Assembly: GCF_021390595.1 (NCBI RefSeq)
Contig: NZ_JAJEJR010000002.1
Location: 1,426,001 to 1,490,000, forward strand
Direction of reading: 5' to 3'
Length of the DNA: 64,000 bases
Origin: Paraburkholderia sp. HP33-1
GTDB lineage: Bacteria; Pseudomonadota; Gammaproteobacteria; Burkholderiales; Burkholderiaceae
Part shown: positions 17,679 to 27,208 of the stretch, in pieces
Position numbering within the stretch: the first letter of the stretch is position 1
Layout of the letters: every line of letters begins with the position of its first letter
Position numbers and translations under genes: made by a program
The notes under the pieces: model-generated
Database searches by the model: none
What the model was told of the DNA's origin: nothing
Seen by the model: the letters and a program-made list of their open reading frames with translations, nothing else

Positions 17679-18611
17679 ATGTCCCTCACCTCACGTCAAC
17701 AAGGCGCGATCACGCTGGCGAGTGGCGGGCTGCTGATGGGCACGATCGGCGTTTTCGTCGAGGAAGCGCGGCTCGATGCGCTGACGCTCGTTTTCTTCCG
17801 ATGCCTGTTCGGCTTTCTGTCGCTCGCCGCGTATTGCGCGTGGAAGGGCTTTTTCACGCGCACGCAGTTCACGCGCCGCACGATGTTTCTCGCGCTGATT
17901 TCCGGCGTGCTGATGGTCACGCAATGGGTCGGCTTTTTCGACGCGATTCATCGCACCAGCATCGCGGTCGCGACCGTGGTGTTTCATGTGCAACCGTTCT
18001 GGGTCGTGTTGATCGGCGCGGCGCTGTTCAACGAGCGGCTCGGCGCGGACCGGCTCGGTTGGATCGCGACCGCGTTCGTCGGGCTCGTGCTCGCGTCGGG
18101 CGTGATCGCCGCCGGCAATCTGCAAGGCCACACCAGCTATCTGATCGGCTTGAGCGAAGCGCTGCTCGGCTCACTGCTGTATGCGAGCGTCACGCTGATC
18201 GCCAAGAGTCTCGGCGAATTGCGCCCGCATCTGCTGACGCTCACGCAATGCGCGGTCGGCGTGATCTGCCTGCCGCTGATTGCGCCGCTGATCGCGCCTT
18301 TGACGCTCACGTATATCGGTCCGATGCAGTGGTTCTGGCTGGTCGGCATGGGCGTCCTGCACACGGGCTTGTCGTATGTGCTGATTTACGGCGCGCTGCC
18401 CAGGCTCAGCACGCCGGTCATCGCGGTGCTGCTGTTCGTTTATCCGCTGACCGCGATCGTCGTGGATGCGCTCGTGTACGGCCGCGCGCTGTCGCCATCG
18501 CAACTCGCGGGCATGGCGCTGATCGTCGCCGCGAGTCTTGGCGTCAATCTCGGCTGGCCGTTGCTCACGCTGGTCAATCCGAACGGGCGGGCGCGCAGTC
18601 ACGCGAAGTAA
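17679..18611 (+). CDS. EamA/DMT-family inner-membrane transporter
   Basis: A 310-residue protein with ten hydrophobic segments arranged as two EamA repeats (first ~1-145, second ~155-300). The second repeat ends with the usual TAIVVDALVYGRALSPSQLAG stretch. Family members export amino acids or metabolites. The ATG at 17679 has GGAG ~10 bases upstream; a TTG two codons earlier is a weaker alternative. Regulation by the divergent LysR gene is likely. Substrate unknown. Confidence 0.9.
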   Translation: MSLTSRQQGAITLASGGLLMGTIGVFVEEARLDALTLVFFRCLFGFLSLAAYCAWKGFFTRTQFTRRTMFLALISGVLMVTQWVGFFDAIHRTSIAVATVVFHVQPFWVVLIGAALFNERLGADRLGWIATAFVGLVLASGVIAAGNLQGHTSYLIGLSEALLGSLLYASVTLIAKSLGELRPHLLTLTQCAVGVICLPLIAPLIAPLTLTYIGPMQWFWLVGMGVLHTGLSYVLIYGALPRLSTPVIAVLLFVYPLTAIVVDALVYGRALSPSQLAGMALIVAASLGVNLGWPLLTLVNPNGRARSHAK

Positions 18612-18630
18612 AGCGCGCCCCGCCACTCTC

Positions 18631-19929
18631 TCACTGCGGCAGAACCTCGCCGCGCGTCTCCGGCGCGAACGGAATCACCAACAGGCCGACCACGAACGCC
18701 AGCGCGGTCAACGCGATCGGTACGCCGAGTGTCTGCATATGCAGCACCGCAGCGCCGAGCAGGAAGTTGACGCCCGCGCCGACGAAGCGCCCAAACGACG
18801 TGCAGAACGCAAACGCGGTCGCGCGCACGCGGGTTTCGAACTGCTCGGGCAGCCACAGGCTGAACAGCGCGAAGTTGCCGCCGAAAAATCCCAGCACGAA
18901 CAGCCACGCGATAAACGGCGCGAGGCCATTCGGCAGATAGAACGCCCAGCCGAAGCTCGCCGCGATCGCCACCGCCATCCCCGCGAAGTACACCGCGAGC
19001 GTCATCTTGCGGCCGATGCGCTCGGCCAGCGGCGGCAACGCGAGGCAACCGATGATCGTGCCGATCGACAGCAGACCGGTAGCAAGCGACGCCGTGCGAA
19101 TCGAATCGCCCTTCGACATGCCGGCGCGCGTCGCGAGCTGGATGACCGCGGACGGCTCATACACGGCACCCGCCCACAGCCCGATGATCGCGATCGTCAG
19201 CAGAATGCACGCGACCCATGTGCGGCGCCGGTAAGCCGGTCCGAGGATCTCGCGCAATGGCTTCACACGCACCGCCTTTGCCTCGGCCTTCTGCCACTTC
19301 TCCGGCTCCTTCACGCGCAGCAGAATCAGAATCGCGACGACGACCGGCACCGCGCCGGTCAGGAACATCGCCCGCCAGCCGAAATGCACACCGATTGTGT
19401 AATTGAGCGCGGCCGCGAGAAAGAATCCCGCGTAGTAGCCGGTCTGTAGATACCCGGCGCCCATCTTGCGACGATCCTCGGGCCATGCCTCGGCCACGTA
19501 GGTGCCCGCAAGCGCCCATTCCCCGCCGATGCCGACGCCCGCGATGAAACGATAGATCGCGAGCTGCCACACGTTGCTCGCGGTCGCGGCGAGCCCCGTG
19601 AAAATCGCGAACGTGAAGATCGTCGCGGCGAGCACCTTGGTGCGGCCGAAGCGATCGGCGAGCGGTCCCCAGATGAACGACAGCCCCCAACCGACAAGAA
19701 ACAGCGCGAACAGGATCGAACCCGCGAGGCCGACGTTCGACGGCGTCGCCGCGATGCCCGAACGCGGCAACAGCTCGGTCAACGCGGGCGTGAGCACCAG
19801 CGCGTAAATGAACGAGTCCATGCCGTCGAGCGTCCAGCCGGCCCACGCGCCCCAAAACCCTGCGATCTGCGAACGATTGAGCGGTGTGCGCTGACGCACG
19901 ACGGCTCGTCGGTCGGTCACTGTATTCAT
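18631..19929 (-). CDS. MFS transporter, sugar/organic-acid porter type (possible malonate carrier)
   Basis: A ~432-residue twelve-helix carrier. The MFS signature between helices 2 and 3 is GPLADRFGRTKV, with its partner PLAERIGRKM in the second half, and the N-terminal DGMDSFIYALV is the aromatic/organic-acid-proton symporter style. GGAGGAGC precedes two successive ATG codons; the second (19929) has the better spacing. It is divergent from the GntR gene that heads the malonate decarboxylase operon, and that operon lacks the usual mdcL/M or MadLM-type transporter, so malonate uptake is a reasonable guess (inference). Confidence 0.85.
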   Translation of the reverse strand: MNTVTDRRAVVRQRTPLNRSQIAGFWGAWAGWTLDGMDSFIYALVLTPALTELLPRSGIAATPSNVGLAGSILFALFLVGWGLSFIWGPLADRFGRTKVLAATIFTFAIFTGLAATASNVWQLAIYRFIAGVGIGGEWALAGTYVAEAWPEDRRKMGAGYLQTGYYAGFFLAAALNYTIGVHFGWRAMFLTGAVPVVVAILILLRVKEPEKWQKAEAKAVRVKPLREILGPAYRRRTWVACILLTIAIIGLWAGAVYEPSAVIQLATRAGMSKGDSIRTASLATGLLSIGTIIGCLALPPLAERIGRKMTLAVYFAGMAVAIAASFGWAFYLPNGLAPFIAWLFVLGFFGGNFALFSLWLPEQFETRVRATAFAFCTSFGRFVGAGVNFLLGAAVLHMQTLGVPIALTALAFVVGLLVIPFAPETRGEVLPQ

Positions 19930-20113
19930 CATGCTCCTCCAGCCTACGATGGTTGAACGTAACGAAAAACGACAGGCGCGCTCGAAGGCGATCGACGACG
20001 TTGATTGATCGGCGATGTCCTCATACAACTAACTCAGAGGACGGCGCGGGGTATTTGCCGGGACATGCGTGAAAACTCTTCCGGGTTTGCCCGCGCTGAA
20101 ATGCGCGTCTTTT

Positions 20114-20134
20114 TATATATAATATTTGATATCA
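20114..20134. promoter_or_regulatory. AT-rich promoter/operator with TGATATCA palindrome
   Basis: In otherwise GC-rich DNA, an A/T run contains TATATATA (20114-20121) and a perfect TGATATCA palindrome (20127-20134) whose last base is the A of the regulator's ATG. FadR-type GntR proteins bind short palindromes of this sort, and MdcY of Acinetobacter binds such a palindrome in its mdc promoter. Autoregulation and control of the divergent MFS gene are inferred. Confidence 0.45.
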
Positions 20135-20907
20135 TGACTCACGCAACTGAAGGTTTTCCCCTGGATGCCCCTATGTCCGGTTCGATACTTCCGGCTGCCG
20201 CGCCGCGCGAAAGCACTTCGCACGTGATCGCGGAGGCGCTGCGCGCGGCGATCGTCGACGGCACGCTCGCGCCTGGCGCACCGTTGCGGCAGGACGCGAT
20301 CGCCCGGCATTTCTCTGTCAGTGCGATTCCCGTGCGCGAGGCGCTGCGCCAGCTCGAAAGCGAGGGTTGGGCACGCGCGGCGGTCCATAAAGGCGCGACC
20401 GTCGCGCCGCTGTCCGCCGACGAGGCGCGCGAGATCTACGAGATCCGCTCCGCGCTCGAAAGTCTCGCGCTCGGCCTCGCGATTCCGAATCACACCGCCA
20501 CGACGCTGCGCGAAGTCACGGACTTGTGCCGCGCCGCCGAACGCGAAGCGGACCCGTCGCTGTACGTCGCGCGCAATGCCGCGTTTCATATGAGTCTTTA
20601 CGCGCCCGCCGGCCGGCCGCAGCTCGAGGACATGATCGGGCTCCTGCACCGGCGCGGCGAACGCTACCTGCGCCTGAAATTCGGCTTACCGTCGTACAAG
20701 GGCGAGTCCGACAGCGAGCACGTCGCGCTGCTCGAAGCCGTCGAGCGCCGCGATATCGCAGCCGCGCAGTCGATCGTCGTCGCGCATCTGCTCGGCACCG
20801 GCGAGTTGCTGCATCGTTTCCTGACCGAGCGCGCGCGCGAGGAAGCCGCGCTTGCGCATCAACCGAAGCCGCGCGGCCGACGTCCGCGCGTCACCACCGG
20901 GAGCTGA
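20134..20907 (+). CDS. GntR-family regulator of malonate operon (FadR/FCD subfamily)
   Basis: A ~257-residue regulator. The winged helix is at residues ~20-90 (SHVIAEALRAAIVDG, then RQDAIARHFSVSAIPVREAL) and an all-helical FCD ligand domain fills the rest. The C-terminus is basic (PKPRGRRPRV). The stop is 8 bases before mdcA, so it is the first gene of the malonate decarboxylase operon and the counterpart of MdcY in other species. ATG codons at 20134 and 20173 are both possible; the operator palindrome overlapping the first makes the second conceivable. Confidence 0.88.
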   Translation: MTHATEGFPLDAPMSGSILPAAAPRESTSHVIAEALRAAIVDGTLAPGAPLRQDAIARHFSVSAIPVREALRQLESEGWARAAVHKGATVAPLSADEAREIYEIRSALESLALGLAIPNHTATTLREVTDLCRAAEREADPSLYVARNAAFHMSLYAPAGRPQLEDMIGLLHRRGERYLRLKFGLPSYKGESDSEHVALLEAVERRDIAAAQSIVVAHLLGTGELLHRFLTERAREEAALAHQPKPRGRRPRVTTGS

Positions 20908-20915
20908 CCCAGCCG

Positions 20916-22586
20916 ATGAACCACCCCGCCGAAGCCGCCGCATCGCTGTCCATCGTCCGCTCGTGGACGACCCGTCGCGACGAAAAGAACCGCCGCCTCG
21001 CGGCCATCGCGCCGTGGCTCGAAGACGGCGTGCTGCCCGCGCACCGCATCGTCGATGCGCTCGAAACGCTGATCCAGCCCGGCGACCGTGTCGCGCTCGA
21101 AGGCGACAACCAGAAGCAGGCCGACTTCCTGTCGCGCTCGCTCGCCAAGGTCGATCCGCAAAAGCTGCACGACGTGCATCTGCTGATTTCGAGCATCAGT
21201 CGTCCTGAACATCTGACGCTGTTCGAGCGCGGCATCGCGCACAAGGTCGACTTCTCATTCGCGGGGCCGCAGAGTCTGCGTGTCGCGCAACTGCTCGAAG
21301 ACGGCCAGCTCGAAATCGGCGCGATCTATACGTATGTCGAGCTGTACGCGCGCATGTTCGTCGATCTGACGCCGCACGTCGCGCTGCTGTGCGCGGAACA
21401 GGCCGACCGTCACGGCAACCTGTACACCGGGCCGAATACCGAGGACACACCGACCATCGCCGAGGCCGCCGCGTTCCGTCACGGCATCGTGATCGTGCAG
21501 GTCAACGAGATCGTCGACGAACTGCCGCGCGTCGACATTCCGGGCTCGTGGGTCGACGTGGTCGTGCAGGCGGACCGGCCATTCGCGGTCGAGCCGCTGT
21601 TCACGCGTGATCCGCGTCATATCGGCGACTTGCAGGTGCTGACCGCGATGATGGTGATTCGCGGCATCTACGAGCCGTATGGCGTCACCTCGCTGAATCA
21701 CGGCATCGGCTTCGATACCGCGGCGATCGAACTGCTGCTGCCCACGTATGGCGAGTCGCTCGGCCTCAAAGGCAAAATCTGCCGCAACTGGACGCTCAAT
21801 CCGCACCCGACGATGATTCCCGCGATCGAATCGGGCTGGGTCGACAGCATCCACTGCTTCGGCAGTGAAGTCGGCATGGAGGCGTATATCGAGGCGCGCC
21901 CCGATGTGTTCTTCACCGGCAACGACGGCAGCCTGCGCTCGAACCGCGTGCTGTGTCAGCTGGCCGGGCAATACGGCGTCGATCTGTTCATCGGCTCAAC
22001 GTTGCAGATCGATGCGGACGCGAATTCGTCGACGGTCACGCGCGGGCGGCTCGCGGGTTTCGGCGGCGCGCCGAACATGGGCCACGATCCGCGCGGCCGG
22101 CGCCATTCGAGCGAGGCGTGGCTGAAGCTGCTGAAGGGCGGCGGCGCCGTTTCGCGTGGTCAGAAGCTCGTCGTGCAGCTTGCCGAGACATACAAGAAAG
22201 GCGGCGAGCCGACCTTCGTCGATGAACTCGACGCGGTCGCCGTCGGCGCGAAAAACAATATGCCGATCGCGCCGGTGATGATCTACGGCGACGACGTGAG
22301 CCATGTGGTCACCGAGGAAGGCATCGCGCATCTGCACAAGGCCGAGGGCATTGACGAGCGGCGCGCGGCGCTCGCGGCAGTGGCCGGTGTCACGCCGATC
22401 GGTTTGCGCGCGAAGACGGAGAAAACCGCCGAATTGCGCCGGCGCGGCATCGTCGCGTATCCGGAAGATCTCGGCATCCGGCGCGGCGAAGCGAAGCGGT
22501 CGCTGCTCGCGGCGCGCAGCATCGACGATCTGGTCACGTGGTCGGGCGGACTGTACGCGCCGCCCGCGCGCTTCCGGAGCTGGTGA
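20916..22586 (+). CDS. mdcA: Malonate decarboxylase alpha subunit (acetyl-S-ACP:malonate ACP transferase)
   Basis: A 556-residue cytosolic subunit that exchanges malonate for acetate on the dephospho-CoA-type prosthetic group of MdcC, a CoA-transferase-like reaction. The sequence shows the MdcA blocks [20 protein letters not shown] near the N-terminus, [20 protein letters not shown] in the middle and [20 protein letters not shown] near residue 380. Length matches MdcA (~550). A GGGAG site precedes the ATG. It is followed by mdcB, C, D, E, G and H in the order found in Pseudomonas and Burkholderia. Confidence 0.96.
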   Translation: MNHPAEAAASLSIVRSWTTRRDEKNRRLAAIAPWLEDGVLPAHRIVDALETLIQPGDRVALEGDNQKQADFLSRSLAKVDPQKLHDVHLLISSISRPEHLTLFERGIAHKVDFSFAGPQSLRVAQLLEDGQLEIGAIYTYVELYARMFVDLTPHVALLCAEQADRHGNLYTGPNTEDTPTIAEAAAFRHGIVIVQVNEIVDELPRVDIPGSWVDVVVQADRPFAVEPLFTRDPRHIGDLQVLTAMMVIRGIYEPYGVTSLNHGIGFDTAAIELLLPTYGESLGLKGKICRNWTLNPHPTMIPAIESGWVDSIHCFGSEVGMEAYIEARPDVFFTGNDGSLRSNRVLCQLAGQYGVDLFIGSTLQIDADANSSTVTRGRLAGFGGAPNMGHDPRGRRHSSEAWLKLLKGGGAVSRGQKLVVQLAETYKKGGEPTFVDELDAVAVGAKNNMPIAPVMIYGDDVSHVVTEEGIAHLHKAEGIDERRAALAAVAGVTPIGLRAKTEKTAELRRRGIVAYPEDLGIRRGEAKRSLLAARSIDDLVTWSGGLYAPPARFRSW

Positions 22587-22588
22587 CG

Positions 22589-23542
22589 ATGGCGTACGCG
22601 GCTGCTCTTCTGGAACGGTTGGACGCGCCGGTTGCTTCAGTCTTGCGCGATACGTGCGGTATCCCGCCGGCCGCACCGATGGCGGTCGCACCGTTTTCCG
22701 ACGCCCAACTCGCGCGCGACGCGGTCACCGCGCTAATCGACGAAGCCGAACTCACGCCGAAGCCCGCGCTCGTCGACCGGCGCGGCAGCGGCGCGCATCG
22801 CGACCTCGACCTCGCGATCATGCGGCGCTCCGCGCACGCGCTCGAACCGACCTTCGCGGCGCTCGCCCGCACGGCGCGCCGCCTCGGGGAGCCATCGGCG
22901 CTGCTGCGCGCCGAACTCGCGCAGATCGGCCGCGCGGGCGAACAGGACATGATGCGCGCGACGGGCGGCAGCAATGCGCATCGCGGCGCGATCTGGATCA
23001 TCGGCTTGCTCGTTGCGGGCGTGGCGCTCGAAACGTCGTCGAATGCGGCCAACCATCTGGATACCTCGCGCGTCTGCACGCTGGCCGCGCAGATCGCCTG
23101 CTTTCCTGACCGCTTCGCCGCTGCTTCCGACAGCCACGGCGAACGCGCGCGTCAACGCTATCAGGTCGGCGGCGCGCGGCGCGAAGCACAGGACGGCTTT
23201 CCGCACGCGCACGACGTCGGCCTGCCCGCCTTGCACGCGGCGCGCGCACGCAATCTCGACGAAAACGCCGCGCGCATCGACGCGCTGCTCGCGATCATGA
23301 GCAAGCTCGACGATACCTGCCTGCTGCATCGCGCGGGCCTCGCTGGTTTGCATGCGGGCCAGCGCGGCGCGCGACGCGTGCTCGACGCGGGCGGCAGTTC
23401 GACACCCGCGGGCCGCGTCGCGCTCGACACGCTCGAACGCGAACTGCTGTCGCTGAACGCATCGCCTGGCGGCGCGGCCGATCTGCTCGCCGCCACCCTC
23501 TTTCTCGACATGCTGGCGCATCGCGACGCCAGCCGGAGCTGA
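22589..23542 (+). CDS. mdcB: Triphosphoribosyl-dephospho-CoA synthase
   Basis: A 317-residue enzyme that makes the prosthetic-group precursor triphosphoribosyl-dephospho-CoA from dephospho-CoA and ATP (CitG/MdcB family). The conserved [19 protein letters not shown] block and the later SNAHRGAIW segment are visible. The ATG is three bases after the mdcA stop. It acts before MdcG, which attaches the group to MdcC. Confidence 0.94.
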   Translation: MAYAAALLERLDAPVASVLRDTCGIPPAAPMAVAPFSDAQLARDAVTALIDEAELTPKPALVDRRGSGAHRDLDLAIMRRSAHALEPTFAALARTARRLGEPSALLRAELAQIGRAGEQDMMRATGGSNAHRGAIWIIGLLVAGVALETSSNAANHLDTSRVCTLAAQIACFPDRFAAASDSHGERARQRYQVGGARREAQDGFPHAHDVGLPALHAARARNLDENAARIDALLAIMSKLDDTCLLHRAGLAGLHAGQRGARRVLDAGGSSTPAGRVALDTLERELLSLNASPGGAADLLAATLFLDMLAHRDASRS

Positions 23543-23547
23543 GCCTC

Positions 23548-23871
23548 ATGGAACATCTGACCTTCGACTATCCGGCGCAACGCGCCGTCACGACCCGCGC
23601 GCACGTCGGCGTGGTCGGATCGGGCGATCTGGAAGTGCTGCTCTCGCCCGCCACGGCCGCTGCAAGCGGCTCGGCGCTCGCCGCGCACGTGGTCGTGCGC
23701 ACCAGCGTCGACGGCTATAGCCACATCTGGAAGAGCGTGCTCGACCGCTTCTTCACGCGCTACGACGGCGCCGTGCACATCGAGATCAACGACTTCGGCG
23801 CGACGCCCGGCGTAGTCGCGCTGCGGCTCGCGGAAGCTGTCGAAGCGGCCGAGGAAGGAGACCGCGCATGA
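23548..23871 (+). CDS. mdcC: Malonate decarboxylase acyl-carrier subunit (delta)
   Basis: A 107-residue acyl carrier protein. S25, in the motif VVGSGDLEVLL, is the family's attachment serine for the 2'-(5''-phosphoribosyl)-3'-dephospho-CoA arm. It shares the segment EINDFGATPGVVALRL with other MdcC proteins. Its stop overlaps the mdcD start (ATGA). Confidence 0.95.
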   Translation: MEHLTFDYPAQRAVTTRAHVGVVGSGDLEVLLSPATAAASGSALAAHVVVRTSVDGYSHIWKSVLDRFFTRYDGAVHIEINDFGATPGVVALRLAEAVEAAEEGDRA

Positions 23872-24752
23872 GCACCACCTCCAGCGTTCATCGCGCGCCG
23901 CTGCTGCGCGAGAGCTTCATCGAACTGCCCGCGCGCGAGCGCGCCCGGTCGCTCCTCGACGCGGGCAGCTTCCGCGAACTGCTCGGACCGTTCGATCGCA
24001 TCGCGTCGCCGTGGCTGCCCATGCAGGGCATCGTCTGCCAGGCCGACGACGGCTGCGTCATCGCGCGCGGCATGATCGACGGTGAACCGGCCGTGGTTGC
24101 CGCGATCGAATCGGCGTTCCAGGGCGGCAGCATCGGCGAAGTGTCGGGCAGCAAGATCGCCGCGGCGCTCGAAATGGCGCTGCGCGATTGTGAGCGCGGC
24201 AAGCTCGTGCGCCCCGTCGTGCTGTTCGAAACCGGCGGCGTGCGGCTGCAGGAAGCGAACCTCGGGCTCGCGGTCATCGCCGAGATTCAGGCGGCAATTG
24301 TCGCGCTGCGCCGGCACGTGCCGGTGATCGGCGTGATCGCGGGCATGGTCGGCTGCTTCGGCGGCATGTCGCTCGCGGCCGCGTTGTGCTCCTACCTGGT
24401 CGTGACGAAGCAGGGACGGCTCGGCATGAACGGACCCGAAGTGATCGAGCAGGAAGCCGGCATCGACGAACTCGATGCGAGCGATCGTCGCCGGGTCTGG
24501 CAACTGATCGGCGGCGAGCAGCGCGTCGCGAGCGGGCTCGCCGACACGCTCGTCGACGACGATGCCGATGCGGTGCGCGCCGCCGTGCACGCCGCGTTCG
24601 CGAGGGGCCTACCGGCCGCGCATCGCAGCGAGCAGGTCGACACGTTCCTGGAGCGGCTCGCGCGGATCGATCCGGCAAACGTCACGCCCGAGACGGTGCG
24701 CGATGTGTACAACCCGCAGGGCCGCGCTGCATCGAACAGGGAGCAGGCATGA
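23868..24752 (+). CDS. mdcD: Malonate decarboxylase beta subunit
   Basis: A 294-residue carboxyltransferase-fold subunit of the decarboxylase, which with MdcE releases CO2 from malonyl-S-MdcC. It has the crotonase-like oxyanion-hole pattern (SGSKIAAALEMAL; GVIAGMVGCFGGMSLAAALC). Four-base ATGA overlaps at both ends couple it to mdcC and mdcE. Length fits MdcD (~285-300). Confidence 0.95.
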   Translation: MSTTSSVHRAPLLRESFIELPARERARSLLDAGSFRELLGPFDRIASPWLPMQGIVCQADDGCVIARGMIDGEPAVVAAIESAFQGGSIGEVSGSKIAAALEMALRDCERGKLVRPVVLFETGGVRLQEANLGLAVIAEIQAAIVALRRHVPVIGVIAGMVGCFGGMSLAAALCSYLVVTKQGRLGMNGPEVIEQEAGIDELDASDRRRVWQLIGGEQRVASGLADTLVDDDADAVRAAVHAAFARGLPAAHRSEQVDTFLERLARIDPANVTPETVRDVYNPQGRAASNREQA

Positions 24753-25570
24753 ACGACACGACACTCACGCGCGGCGCGCGCTGGTTCAATGCACTCGCAG
24801 GTGAACCGTCGAGCGCGGCGCCGGTCTGGAGCGGTGATGTGCCGCTCGGCGGCGCAACCGCGCGCTTCATCACGGTCGTGCCCGATCCCGCGAACCGCTT
24901 TCCACGCGCGACCACCAACGTGGTCGGGCTCGAACAGGGTTGGCGGCTCGCGCGCGCGGTGCGCGAAGTGATCGACGCGGATGCAGGCGTGGACGCCAGC
25001 GCCCGCCGCCCGATCGTCGCGATCGTCGACGTGAAGAGCCAGGCGTACGGCTATCGCGAGGAAATGCTGGGCATTCACCTCGCCTGCGCGGCCGCCGTCG
25101 ACGCCTATGTGAGCGCGCGTGACGCCGGCCATCCGGTGATCGCGCTGATCGTCGGTCCGGCGATGTCGGGCGCGTTCCTCGCGCACGGCTATCAGGCGAA
25201 CCGCATTGTCGCGCTCGACGCACCCGGCACGATGGTCCACGCGATGGGCAAGGAAGCGGCCGCGCGCGTCACGCGCCGCACGGTCGAAGCGCTCGACGAA
25301 CTCGGCGAGACGATCGTGCCGATGTCGTATTCGATGGCGTCGTTCGCGAAGTTGGGGCTGCTCGATCAGCTCATCGGAGGCATCGACGCGGATGCACCAA
25401 ACGCGGCGCAGATCGAGCGCGTGCGCGCGGTGCTGGCCGAGCAGATTCGCAGTGCGCGCGAGGGGAATCGGACGCTCGCGCGCCGGCTGGAATCAGCGGC
25501 GGCGCGGCAGACTCGCGCGGCGTCGATCGAGGTGCGGCGGCGTCTTGCCGAACAATGGGATGCCGTGTGA
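24749..25570 (+). CDS. mdcE: Malonate decarboxylase gamma subunit
   Basis: A 273-residue partner of MdcD with the same carboxyltransferase fold. Recognisable blocks are RPIVAIVDVKSQAYGYREE and GPAMSGAFLAHGYQANRI. The start at 24749 overlaps the mdcD stop (ATGA). In its C-terminal part the cluster RMARRTVEALDELGETIVPM-like region (residues ~170-190) matches MdcE. Confidence 0.95.
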   Translation: MNDTTLTRGARWFNALAGEPSSAAPVWSGDVPLGGATARFITVVPDPANRFPRATTNVVGLEQGWRLARAVREVIDADAGVDASARRPIVAIVDVKSQAYGYREEMLGIHLACAAAVDAYVSARDAGHPVIALIVGPAMSGAFLAHGYQANRIVALDAPGTMVHAMGKEAAARVTRRTVEALDELGETIVPMSYSMASFAKLGLLDQLIGGIDADAPNAAQIERVRAVLAEQIRSAREGNRTLARRLESAAARQTRAASIEVRRRLAEQWDAV

Positions 25571-26268
25571 TGCGAGTTTGCGCGGCCGCGCCCTTCCCCA
25601 CCCCCCGCGCCACCTCGTGCGACGCGCGGTGGCGGCCGCATGATCTGCTGCGCTTGCGGCGGCTGGATGCGCTCGCCGATGAACCGGCGTGGGTTCGCGA
25701 CACGTTCGAACGCGCGCCGTACGCGGTCGTTCGACGCGCGCTCGCCGCTGATGGGTTCGTCGCGATCGGCGTGCGGGGTACGCAGCGAGCGCAGCGCTAT
25801 GGCACCTGGGTGCATGCCGACGATATCGTCAGTGCCGTGTCGCCGGAATCCTTGGCGCAAGCCCAAGCTGATACCGGACGTGACGCGTTGCCCTCTTTCA
25901 TTGCGCTGACTTTCCTGCAACGTGATCCGTGCGGTCCGCTCTCGCGATTCGTTTGGGGTCCTGCGGGAAGCACGGGTTTTGAACTGGCGACACACATGCC
26001 GACCGTCAACGAAGCCAGCGATCTCGATCTGTTGATCCGCGCCCCCGAACCGCTCGCATTGGCTGCCGCGCGTGCGTTGCTGGAGCAATTGCAAACGCTC
26101 GCGGTGCGTACCGGCATCCGTATCGATGCGCAACTCGAAACGCCTGCGGGTGGTGTGGCGCTCGCGGAATGGGCCGCGGGCAAGGCGCATGTGCTTGCCC
26201 GGCATGCGGGCGGTCCTCGCTTGATCGCCGATCCGTGGGCTGCTGCTGTTCATGATGGCGCTGTCTGA
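25570..26268 (+). CDS. mdcG: Phosphoribosyl-dephospho-CoA transferase (holo-ACP synthase)
   Basis: A 232-residue nucleotidyltransferase-like enzyme that transfers the phosphoribosyl-dephospho-CoA arm to MdcC. The metal-binding aspartates are seen in EASDLDLLIR (D151, D153). The N-terminal region (WRPHDLLRLRR) also matches MdcG. ATG at 25570 overlaps the mdcE stop (TGATG); an in-frame ATG five codons earlier is less likely. Confidence 0.92.
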   Translation: MRVCAAAPFPTPRATSCDARWRPHDLLRLRRLDALADEPAWVRDTFERAPYAVVRRALAADGFVAIGVRGTQRAQRYGTWVHADDIVSAVSPESLAQAQADTGRDALPSFIALTFLQRDPCGPLSRFVWGPAGSTGFELATHMPTVNEASDLDLLIRAPEPLALAAARALLEQLQTLAVRTGIRIDAQLETPAGGVALAEWAAGKAHVLARHAGGPRLIADPWAAAVHDGAV

Positions 26269-27200
26269 TGCTCGCGCTTCTCTTTCCCGGCCAGGGTGCG
26301 CAGAGCGAGGGCTTTCTGCATCGGTTGCCGCAGCATCGCGCGGTACAGGACACGCTCGCTGAAGCAGCCGACACCCTCGACATCGACGTGCTGACGCTCG
26401 ACTCACCCGACGCTTTGAGTTCAACAGTCGCCGTGCAACTAGGCTTGACCATCGCGGGCGTCGCAATCGCGCGCGCGCTCGCCGATGAGGGACTCGCGGC
26501 GGAAATCAGCGCGGGGCTGTCGGTCGGCGCTTTTGCGGCAGCGGTCAGTTGCGGCGCGGTGGCGTTTCGCGACGCGTTGAAGATGGTACGGCGACGCGCC
26601 GAGCTGATGGAAACCGCTTATCCGTCGGGCTATGGTCTCGCGGCTGTCTCTGGCTTGAGCGAGCAGCGGGTGGAAACGCTCGTCGCGCAGCAGGCTGCGG
26701 AGCAACGGCAACGCGTGTATATCGGCAACGTCAATGCGCCGCGCCAGATCGTGATGGCCGGCGCGGACGATGCGCTAGACGCGTTCATCGAACACGCGCT
26801 CTCGGCCGGCGCGCGCAAGGCCACGCGGCTCGCGGTCAGCGTGCCCTCGCATTGCGAATTGCTCGCGCATGCGAGCGACGAACTGCTCGCGTACTCGCGC
26901 GAGTTACCGTTTGAACGACCGCGCGGCGTCTATATCGGCAATCGCGGCGGACGTCCGTTATATACGGCCAAGGCGATTCGCGAAGATCTCGCGACCAACA
27001 TACGCTACACGGTGCGCTGGTTCGATGCGCTGACGGCGATGCAGGAAATGGGCGCGCACGTGCTGGTCGAGGCGCCCCCGGGTCAGGTGTTGACGGATAT
27101 CGTGACGGGGAATTTCCCCGAGGCTATTGCGCTGGCTGCCAGTACGTTGCCGTTTGACAGATTGGTGGGAACGGTGCGCAGGCGCCTTGAGCTCGTCTAA
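26268..27200 (+). CDS. mdcH: Malonate decarboxylase-associated malonyl-CoA:ACP transferase (epsilon)
   Basis: A 310-residue FabD-like acyltransferase that charges acetylated-free MdcC with malonate from malonyl-CoA to start the cycle. The motifs are FPGQGAQ at the N-terminus and the nucleophile S85 in GLSVG, with a conserved R in MVRRRAELME. It overlaps mdcG (TGATG) and ends the operon, converging on the TauE-type gene only eight bases away with no obvious terminator between. Confidence 0.95.
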   Translation: MLALLFPGQGAQSEGFLHRLPQHRAVQDTLAEAADTLDIDVLTLDSPDALSSTVAVQLGLTIAGVAIARALADEGLAAEISAGLSVGAFAAAVSCGAVAFRDALKMVRRRAELMETAYPSGYGLAAVSGLSEQRVETLVAQQAAEQRQRVYIGNVNAPRQIVMAGADDALDAFIEHALSAGARKATRLAVSVPSHCELLAHASDELLAYSRELPFERPRGVYIGNRGGRPLYTAKAIREDLATNIRYTVRWFDALTAMQEMGAHVLVEAPPGQVLTDIVTGNFPEAIALAASTLPFDRLVGTVRRRLELV

Positions 27201-27208
27201 CGCTGTGC

